7,929 bases of DNA from assembly GCA_903932565.1 (NCBI GenBank), contig CAIZGQ010000489.1:1-7929 (forward strand), in the 5' to 3' direction. A program made the translations under genes and the position numbers. The notes below the pieces were generated by a model, which was not told where the DNA came from, searched no databases, and was given only the letters and a program-made list of their open reading frames with translations. Source of the stretch: an uncultured Hyphomicrobiales bacterium. Its GTDB lineage: Bacteria > Pseudomonadota > Alphaproteobacteria > Rhizobiales > Beijerinckiaceae. The number at the start of each line of letters is the position of its first letter. The first letter of the stretch is position 1. Shown piece by piece: positions 1-3,686 of this stretch.

Positions 1-2
1 GC

Positions 3-146
3 GGCGTTGCGACAATTGCCTGCGCGTTGATGTCGCTTGTTGTGTATCGCTTTGTTGAGCTGCCATTGAATGGATGGGTAAGTCAAAAAGTCGATGCGCT
101 ACAGTGGCGCTTTGCAGCCGCCCGCCTCCGTAATTGTAAACTCTAA
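3..146 (+). CDS. Acyltransferase-3 family membrane protein, C-terminal end (partial)
   Basis: This is the last 47 residues of a gene that begins before the window, read in the frame starting at base 3 and ending with TAA at 144-146. The visible part opens with a hydrophobic stretch (GVATIACALMSLVVYRF) that would be the final transmembrane helix. It is followed by YRFVELPLNGW, which fits the helix-exit motif (y-r-f-x-E-x-P) at the C-terminus of OafA/ExoZ-like acyltransferase-3 proteins, and then by a short basic cytoplasmic tail. Such proteins are integral membrane enzymes that acetylate or acylate exopolysaccharide, O-antigen or Nod-factor-like sugars. The next gene starts 20 bp downstream on the same strand, so the two may be co-transcribed. 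The assignment rests on a short fragment; another multi-pass membrane protein cannot be excluded. Confidence 0.6.
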   Translation, partial: GVATIACALMSLVVYRFVELPLNGWVSQKVDALQWRFAAARLRNCKL

Positions 147-155
147 AATATTTTC

Positions 156-160
156 GGGAG
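156..160 (+). promoter_or_regulatory. Ribosome binding site fixing the GTG start at 167
   Basis: GGGAG lies 6 bases before a GTG codon. It is the best Shine-Dalgarno match in the short gap after the acyltransferase gene. It supports GTG at 167 as the start, which also places a signal peptide exactly at the N-terminus. Confidence 0.6.
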
Positions 161-166
161 AAAAAC

Positions 167-1162
167 GTGAATCTGAAGAGCCTTTTGATATCCATTTTCG
201 CTATTTGCTCAATGGGCCTGACAGAAAATGCCTCCGCAAGCGGGCGCGATCCCACGTTGCAGCCGTATTCTCATCTCAGCCTGTGGAACACGGCGATCGG
301 GTCTGGAGCTCAGTGGAGTTACCCGCAGGATGCCGATACGCGGGATTTAAGGAAATGGCAGATCGTGATCAACGCGGGCTTGTGGTCAGTGCCAATCTAC
401 ACCGCGAGCCCGACCGACCATTTTGTGTATTTCAAAGACACGGATAATTTGTGGCCCGTGCCGGATCAATATTTGAGAGCACCAAGCGGCATGACCGTCG
501 CGGGTCCGGTGGTTGGCGGCGATCACAATCTGACGCTGTTTGATGCGTCGAAACGATGGGTGTGGACCTATTCAGAATGCACGACCACCAACGGCGCGCT
601 TGCGAGCGGTTTCCAATGTGGCCTTGCGCAGCAGGAAGATGTCTGTGATGTCGGGCTTGGCCCATATTCGGGTGGTGGCGTTATTCGATCATGGGAACTC
701 AAAGCGGGTTCCATCAAACACATGTTGCGATTTTCGCTGAACGTTGCGGCGCTCAGAAGCGGGCCGACGTGGACCACGGGATTGCAATGGCCAGCGATCC
801 ACGAAGATTACAATGGCCCGTCAGCATACAAGGGCAATTTGCTGTTTGGCTCGACGATTGGTATCCCGCAAAGCGTCAATCTCTCGTCATTCGGATTATC
901 CTCCTCCGGCCTCGCGCTGGCGCGCGCTTTGCAGGATTACGGCGCGATGGTGCGGGATGCAAACACGTGCTGCCTGACGTTTTATGCGGAAGCCGCCGCC
1001 GAGGGCATGCCCGAGCTGAATGACATGCGCACGGATTCGGCAAAGCTCCTGCCGTATTTGTCGGTTCTTCGAAATCAATCACCGTCAACGCCCAATGGTG
1101 GCGGCGTACCTCGACAGCCGACGGCCGCTGCGATTGATCCCAGGATTTGTCCGACGCCATGA
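167..1162 (+). CDS. Secreted protein of an uncharacterised family
   Basis: A 331-residue protein with a clear signal peptide: a basic start (MNLK), a hydrophobic core at residues 6-18, and probable cleavage after ASA (residue 24). The mature part has six cysteines (138, 151, 160, 268, 269, 328), which would suit disulfides outside the cytoplasm. Recognisable blocks are LWNTAIGSGAQW (39-50), VVGGDHNLTLFD (115-126), GGVIRSWELKAGSIKHML (170-187) and SSGLALARALQDYGAMVRDA (246-265). From memory, this order (WN-x-PIGSGA near the N-terminus, then a G-x-I-x-x-x-E-x-x-x-G-x-I-x-H block, then ARALQxYGxxVxD) occurs in secreted proteins of unknown function in bacteria that make extracellular polysaccharides. 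I know no proven activity. The C-terminal 30 residues are rich in Pro, Gly and Ala and probably flexible. The gene sits 20 bp after an acyltransferase gene, so a role in surface polysaccharide is possible, but that is inferred from context only. Confidence 0.75.
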   Translation: MNLKSLLISIFAICSMGLTENASASGRDPTLQPYSHLSLWNTAIGSGAQWSYPQDADTRDLRKWQIVINAGLWSVPIYTASPTDHFVYFKDTDNLWPVPDQYLRAPSGMTVAGPVVGGDHNLTLFDASKRWVWTYSECTTTNGALASGFQCGLAQQEDVCDVGLGPYSGGGVIRSWELKAGSIKHMLRFSLNVAALRSGPTWTTGLQWPAIHEDYNGPSAYKGNLLFGSTIGIPQSVNLSSFGLSSSGLALARALQDYGAMVRDANTCCLTFYAEAAAEGMPELNDMRTDSAKLLPYLSVLRNQSPSTPNGGGVPRQPTAAAIDPRICPTP

Positions 1163-1283
1163 GTCGCATTCCTGCGCAATCTTGAATCGTCGAATAAATT
1201 GGCTGGTCTTTTTAAAAGATAGGTTTTCGCGATGCGAAGGCTCGCGCAGACTCACACAACGGGACGCGCAGCCCATTCGAGCT

Positions 1284-1312
1284 TGTCCTTACGTCAGAAA
1301 TGACGTGAGACA
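1284..1312. other. Strong hairpin with a GAAA tetraloop
   Basis: ACGTCA (1291-1296) and TGACGT (1301-1306) pair perfectly around a four-base GAAA loop, which is of the GNRA class in RNA. The stem continues outward as CTT/GAG (one U-G wobble). After one bulged C it continues as TGT (1284-1286) with ACA (1310-1312), giving about 12 pairs. It lies 121 bp after the stop of the secreted protein and about 80 bp before the transglycosylase start. No T-run follows on either strand, so it is not a textbook intrinsic terminator. It could be a processing or stability element, a weak terminator, or a dyad operator centred on ACGTCA/TGACGT. Confidence 0.5.
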
Positions 1313-1316
1313 TGAT

Positions 1317-1345
1317 TTGGTCATATTTCCCATTAGGTTTATGAC
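1317..1345 (+). promoter_or_regulatory. Possible sigma-70-type promoter for the transglycosylase gene
   Basis: TTGGTC at 1317-1322 and TATGAC at 1340-1345 are separated by 17 bases. They match the vegetative consensus at three and four positions. Transcription would begin near 1352, giving a leader of about 40 bases before ATG 1394. It also starts just downstream of the 1284-1312 hairpin. The match is modest and alphaproteobacterial promoters are loose, so this is only a candidate. Confidence 0.25.
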
Positions 1346-1393
1346 CGCCATGATTGAGATTGTGGAACGCGGCACTTTTTGAAAGTCGTATGT

Positions 1394-2056
1394 ATGAAAT
1401 TCCGATCGAAGTGCCGCGGCTTCAAGCTTGTCTTGATTGGTGGATTGCTGATGGCACCGTCTCTTTGCGCAGCCGATGATGTCACACCGTCAGAGACGTC
1501 GTCATCGGGCGTTGGATCGTTCCTGTCGACTTTGTTTGGGCAGACTCAGGTGGCACCGGCACCTGCCGCTGAAGACCCGTCTGCGGCCACTACTGACAGC
1601 AAATCAGCGCCCGGCGGCATTGGATCAGAAAACGCTGAGCATTCGCCCCGTAGCAAGTCGCGGCACGCGCGCGGCCGGGCCGTTGATCCTGCCATGAAAG
1701 CGCTCGTCACGCAGCATGCGAGCGCCAATGGCCTGCCGCTCGGGCTCGCCCATGCCATTGTCATGATCGAAAGTCGGTACAATCCCCACGTGCGCAATCA
1801 CGGGGCCCTCGGTCTCATGCAGATCAAGGCGCAGACCGCGCGCACGGTTGGCTTCACCGGAGCTGATGGGGACCTGTTAAACGCTGAGACGAATCTGAAG
1901 TACGGCATGCGCTATCTGGCGATGATCTATCGGGCGGCCGGGGGCGATGTCTGCGGCACCATCATGCGCTACCAGTCAGGCCATCTGAGCACCCATCTGA
2001 CCGCCGCGAACCGCGCTTATTGCGCGCGTGCCCAGCAGATGATGGCCGGCGCGTAG
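1394..2056 (+). CDS. Exported lytic transglycosylase (SLT domain)
   Basis: A 220-residue protein. A signal peptide (basic residues to 11, hydrophobic core 12-24, cleavage probably after CAA at 27) is followed by a Ser/Ala/Pro-rich linker (about 28-100) and a C-terminal SLT domain (about 101-215). The domain has the catalytic glutamate in MIESRYNP (Glu126), the GLMQI block (140-144) and the N-x-x-x-G-x-x-YL segment at 167-175. The usual AYNAG loop is replaced by RYQSG (192-196). Family members cut the MurNAc-GlcNAc bond of peptidoglycan in the periplasm, forming 1,6-anhydro ends, for turnover or to open the wall for secretion and envelope machines. Cys187 and Cys210 could form a disulfide. I chose ATG 1394 over an in-frame TTG at 1379 because it puts the signal peptide at the N-terminus with GAAAG eight bases upstream. 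The substrate machine is not shown by its neighbours. Confidence 0.88.
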   Translation: MKFRSKCRGFKLVLIGGLLMAPSLCAADDVTPSETSSSGVGSFLSTLFGQTQVAPAPAAEDPSAATTDSKSAPGGIGSENAEHSPRSKSRHARGRAVDPAMKALVTQHASANGLPLGLAHAIVMIESRYNPHVRNHGALGLMQIKAQTARTVGFTGADGDLLNAETNLKYGMRYLAMIYRAAGGDVCGTIMRYQSGHLSTHLTAANRAYCARAQQMMAGA

Positions 2057-2077
2057 CCCAAAGGCGGACGCGCTGCT

Positions 2078-2097
2078 CCCGGACACCGGGCCGTTTT
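2078..2097 (+). terminator. Terminator-like hairpin after the transglycosylase gene
   Basis: CCCGG (2078-2082) and CCGGG (2086-2090) pair around a three-base loop and are followed by CCGTTTT. The stem is short but all G-C, and the T-run is only four bases. It begins 22 bases after the TAG stop and lies before the tmRNA promoter region, which is where a terminator would be expected. Confidence 0.45.
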
Positions 2098-2141
2098 CCC
2101 GTGACTTTTCCATCATCTCGCCGAGGCACGGCGTCTTGCCC

Positions 2142-2171
2142 CTTCCGCTTGGCCGCGCAAGTGCCTATATT
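2142..2171 (+). promoter_or_regulatory. Candidate promoter of the tmRNA gene
   Basis: TATATT at 2166-2171 is a good -10 element. With an 18-base spacer, CTTCCG at 2142-2147 could act as a weak -35. Transcription would begin near 2178, giving an acceptor RNA of about 80 bases up to the CCA end. That is a sensible size for the acceptor piece of a two-piece tmRNA. The -10 is convincing by position; the -35 is weak. Confidence 0.4.
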
Positions 2172-2177
2172 CAAATC

Positions 2178-2258
2178 GCTTCCTTCGGGCAGCTATGGCG
2201 ATAAACCGACTCCAGAATAAACCATCCGGACCCGGGGGCGGTACCCGGCGCCTCCACC
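2178..2258 (+). ncRNA. ssrA: tmRNA acceptor piece
   Basis: This piece carries the T-arm and the 3' strand of the acceptor stem. The T-stem CCGGG/CCCGG encloses a seven-base loop GGCGGTA instead of the usual TTCRANY. From memory this odd loop is typical of alphaproteobacterial two-piece tmRNAs. A2256 is the discriminator base. The encoded bases after it are CCCA rather than CCA, so the mature end is probably made by trimming and CCA addition. Upstream, TCGG (2185-2188) can pair with CCGA (2206-2209), which may belong to a pseudoknot. The 5' end is estimated from the promoter. Confidence 0.8.
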
Positions 2259-2305
2259 CAAGCCCATGCGCAAGCCAGATGTTTGGCGCGCACATGGGTT
2301 TTGGA
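2259..2305 (+). other. Intervening segment of the permuted tmRNA precursor
   Basis: The segment joins the two halves of the acceptor stem and must be removed. It folds on itself: CCCATG (2263-2268) pairs with CATGGG (2293-2298), and GCGC-rich flanks add further pairing. TTGGA just before 2306 can extend the acceptor helix. This holds the two halves together, so the precursor presents a tRNA-like fold for RNase P at 2305/2306 and for 3'-end processing near 2258. Confidence 0.75.
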
Positions 2306-2513
2306 GGGGGCGAAATAGGATCGACGGGGGCGTAAAAGGTGTTCCTTTGCCCGGCATGATACCGCCGTTATCGGGTCAAACTTATAGTTGCCAATGACAA
2401 CTATGCTCCGGTGGCCCTCGCCGCGTAATGCGGTGCTGGTACTGGGAAATAAGTCCTAAGGGGTAGCACTCTTGGGCGGGGTTCGGAGGCACCTGGCAAC
2501 AGAAGCCTCCACT
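2306..2513 (+). ncRNA. ssrA: tmRNA coding piece
   Basis: It begins with the 5' strand of the acceptor stem (GGGGGCG) and the D-loop-like segment, then a region able to form the first pseudoknot, then the tag frame at 2390-2428. After the stop codon it runs about 85 bases to a hairpin formed by GGAGGC (2485-2490) and GCCTCC (2505-2510), with ACCTGGCAACAGAA in the loop. The estimated length, about 208 bases, suits a two-piece tmRNA coding RNA. The exact 3' end is not certain. Confidence 0.85.
2390..2428 (+). other. tmRNA proteolysis-tag reading frame
   Basis: Starting from the resume codon GCC at 2390-2392 the frame reads ANDNYAPVALAA and ends with TAA at 2426-2428. ATAGTT directly before the resume codon matches the conserved upstream signal (AATAGTC in E. 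coli) that positions the ribosome. The N-terminal AND-N-Y part is what SspB contacts, and the final LAA is the ClpX degron. The tag is longer than the E. coli tag, as is usual in alphaproteobacteria. Confidence 0.93.
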
Positions 2514-2520
2514 TCAGTTT
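2485..2520 (+). terminator. 3' hairpin of tmRNA, weak terminator
   Basis: A six-pair GC-rich stem (2485-2490 with 2505-2510) is followed by ACTTCAGTTT, which has only a short T-run. It may mark the tmRNA 3' end, with incomplete termination allowing some readthrough into sspB. A function purely in tmRNA folding is equally possible. Confidence 0.35.
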
Positions 2521-2552
2521 GACGACACCGACCCTTTGCGAGCGTTTCATCC

Positions 2553-3218
2553 ATGGCCACAGACCATTTTCGTTATGATCTTCTGGTGCAGGATGCGCTG
2601 CGCAGCATGGTTCGCAAGGTGCTGGAGGAAGCAGCCCAGGAGGGCCTTCCCGGCGACCATCATTTCCTGATCACCTTCCGCACGGAAGCGCCGGGTGTGC
2701 GCCTCTCCAAGCGCATGCGCGATCGGTACCCGGAAGAGATGACCATCGTGCTGCAGCACCAGTTCTGGGACCTTGCGGTCACCGAGCACACGTTTGAGGT
2801 CGGCTTGTCCTTCGGCAACGTGCCGGAGCGCTTGCTGGTGCCATTCGAGGCGCTCACGAGCTTTGTGGATCCATCCGTGCAGTTCGGCCTCAAGTTTGAG
2901 GTTCAGGACGTGAGCGTCGAGCAGAGCGCCAACGATGCTGATCCACCAGATCTCGACGTCGATCATGCGGGTGGCAATGTTGAGAAACTCGGGCCACTGC
3001 GCGCTGTCGAAAAGCCCGCGGGCTCGCGCCAGGCCTTGCATCCGGTGGCTGACGAGCCGGCTGACGCGCCTGTTACGCCTGCAGCGGCCAAGCCGAAGCC
3101 GTCCAGCAAGGCCGCTAAGGAGTTGGCAGCAGCCCCCCCTCAGGAGCCCACCGATGGGGATTCTGGCAACGACGGCGCCAAGATCGTCTCCATCGACGCA
3201 TTTCGCAAAAAGACCTGA
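2553..3218 (+). CDS. sspB: SspB-family ClpXP adaptor (alphaproteobacterial type)
   Basis: A 221-residue protein. Residues 1-117 form the tag-binding domain and include FRYDLLVQDALR, HHFLITF and the family hallmark YPEEMTIVLQHQFWDL (59-74). SspB binds ssrA-tagged chains and tethers them to the ClpX unfoldase. The C-terminus AKIVSIDAFRKKT (209-221) is the ClpX-binding peptide. Between the two lies a linker (about 118-208) rich in Pro, Ala and acidic residues, which lets the domain swing while docked. At 221 residues the protein is somewhat longer than the roughly 160-170 I recall for many relatives; the extra length is linker. The start at ATG 2553 begins the conserved block, but no strong ribosome binding site precedes it. 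It follows the tmRNA gene by 40 bases, which links adaptor and tag. Confidence 0.93.
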   Translation: MATDHFRYDLLVQDALRSMVRKVLEEAAQEGLPGDHHFLITFRTEAPGVRLSKRMRDRYPEEMTIVLQHQFWDLAVTEHTFEVGLSFGNVPERLLVPFEALTSFVDPSVQFGLKFEVQDVSVEQSANDADPPDLDVDHAGGNVEKLGPLRAVEKPAGSRQALHPVADEPADAPVTPAAAKPKPSSKAAKELAAAPPQEPTDGDSGNDGAKIVSIDAFRKKT

Positions 3219-3234
3219 ACCTGTCGGGGCCAGC

Positions 3235-3444
3235 ATGGGGGACGTTGTCAATCTGCGTCGGGCGCGCAAGGCAAAGACCCGAAGCGCCGACGCCAAGGCG
3301 GCGGACGCCAATCGGGTGCAATTTGGCCGGTCAAAGGCCGAGCGCCAGCAGACTGCGGCCGAGCAGACCCTGATCGAGCGCCGCATCGACGCTCACAAGC
3401 GCGAGACCCCGAACACGTCTGAAGCCGCTTGCGATGACGTCTGA
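3235..3444 (+). CDS. Small basic DUF4169-family protein
   Basis: A 69-residue protein beginning MGDVVNLRRARKAK, the typical opening of DUF4169 proteins. It continues with an Ala/Arg/Lys-rich helical stretch (NRVQFGRSKAERQQTAAE, residues 26-43) and an ER-x-IDAHK segment at 48-55. It has no signal peptide or membrane segment. The charge pattern suggests a long amphipathic or coiled helix that could contact nucleic acid or a partner protein, but no function is known to me. The frame stays open upstream inside sspB. I chose ATG 3235 because the conserved family start is there and GGGG lies five bases before it. It starts 16 bases after sspB and overlaps the next gene by 11 bases, so translational coupling is likely. 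Confidence 0.85.
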   Translation: MGDVVNLRRARKAKTRSADAKAADANRVQFGRSKAERQQTAAEQTLIERRIDAHKRETPNTSEAACDDV

Positions 3445-3682
3445 GCCCCAGCCCTCATCGTCGTCGCGCGTCGTCAAGCATTCGCTGGTGATCGCCGGTC
3501 ACCGCACATCCATTTCTCTGGAACACGCGTTCTGGTCCAGCTTGCAGGACCTTGCGGCGGCAAACGGCCAGTCCATCGCGAGCCTTGTGGCGGAGATTGA
3601 TGCGGCGCGCGGCGATGCCAACCTCTCGTCTGCGATCCGTGTGCATGTTCTGACGGCACTGCGGGCACCAACCCTCAGCTGA
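3434..3682 (+). CDS. Ribbon-helix-helix domain protein
   Basis: An 82-residue cytoplasmic protein. After a Ser-rich start, KHSLVIAGHRTSISLEHAFW (15-34) is the beta-strand and first-helix signature of the RHH_4 family. LAAANGQSIASLVAEID (40-56) and LSSAIRVHVL (64-73) complete the fold. RHH proteins bind DNA as dimers through the paired strands, but members of this small family are mostly uncharacterised, and some may act as protein-interaction modules. It overlaps the DUF4169 gene by 11 bases in another frame, so the two are probably made together. No toxin gene adjoins it, which argues against a toxin-antitoxin pair. It ends four bases from the stop of the convergent AsmA gene. Confidence 0.88.
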   Translation: MTSEPQPSSSSRVVKHSLVIAGHRTSISLEHAFWSSLQDLAAANGQSIASLVAEIDAARGDANLSSAIRVHVLTALRAPTLS

Positions 3683-3686
3683 CGGT

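Larger units (their letters stand above)
1163..1393. other. Intergenic region between the secreted protein and the transglycosylase
   Basis: This 231-bp gap has no convincing gene. It holds a small palindrome TTCGC-GAT-GCGAA at 1226-1238, a strong hairpin at 1284-1312 and a possible promoter at 1317-1345; the last two are listed separately. It is noticeably richer in A and T than the genes on either side, as expected for a regulatory gap. Confidence 0.6.
2178..2513 (+). ncRNA. ssrA: Transfer-messenger RNA, circularly permuted two-piece type
   Basis: The gene has the alphaproteobacterial permuted order: 3' half of the tRNA-like domain first, then an intervening segment, then the 5' half with the tag reading frame. 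The acceptor stem is formed by GGGGGCG (2306-2312) and CGCCTCC (2249-2255). It has seven pairs, including the G3-U70 wobble that alanyl-tRNA synthetase reads. The T-stem (2232-2236 with 2244-2248) is perfect. After the 5' strand comes AAATAGGATCGACG, the conserved D-loop region of tmRNA. The tag frame codes ANDNYAPVALAA. The RNA, with SmpB, rescues stalled ribosomes and tags the unfinished chain for ClpXP. The 5' end (about 2178) is set by a -10 match and the 3' end (about 2513) by the last hairpin; both are approximate. sspB follows 40 bases later. Confidence 0.93.

Noticed and set aside
1362..1381. A sigma-54 promoter near the transglycosylase start
   Set aside because: TGGAAC and GGCACTTTTTG recall the -24/-12 pattern, but the required GG and GC doublets are not at the right spacing.
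1379..1393. TTG at 1379 as the transglycosylase start
   Set aside because: It adds five residues before a good signal peptide and has a weaker context than ATG 1394.
1451..1475. Lipoprotein signal in the transglycosylase
   Set aside because: The cysteine at residue 25 is preceded by PSL, which does not fit the lipobox L-[AS]-[GA]-C; an ordinary signal peptidase I site fits better.
2519..2547. A promoter for sspB with TTGACG as -35
   Set aside because: TTGACG at 2519-2524 is a good -35, but the bases 16-18 positions downstream (GCGTTT) are a poor -10, and initiation would fall on the start codon itself.
2547..3386. A 279-codon open frame on the minus strand opposite sspB
   Set aside because: It is the complement of sspB and the DUF4169 gene, has no recognisable domain, and the plus-strand frames match known families.
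3434..3682. Antitoxin of a toxin-antitoxin pair
   Set aside because: The RHH fold suggested it, but there is no toxin-like gene beside it, and the sequence fits the stand-alone RHH_4 family.
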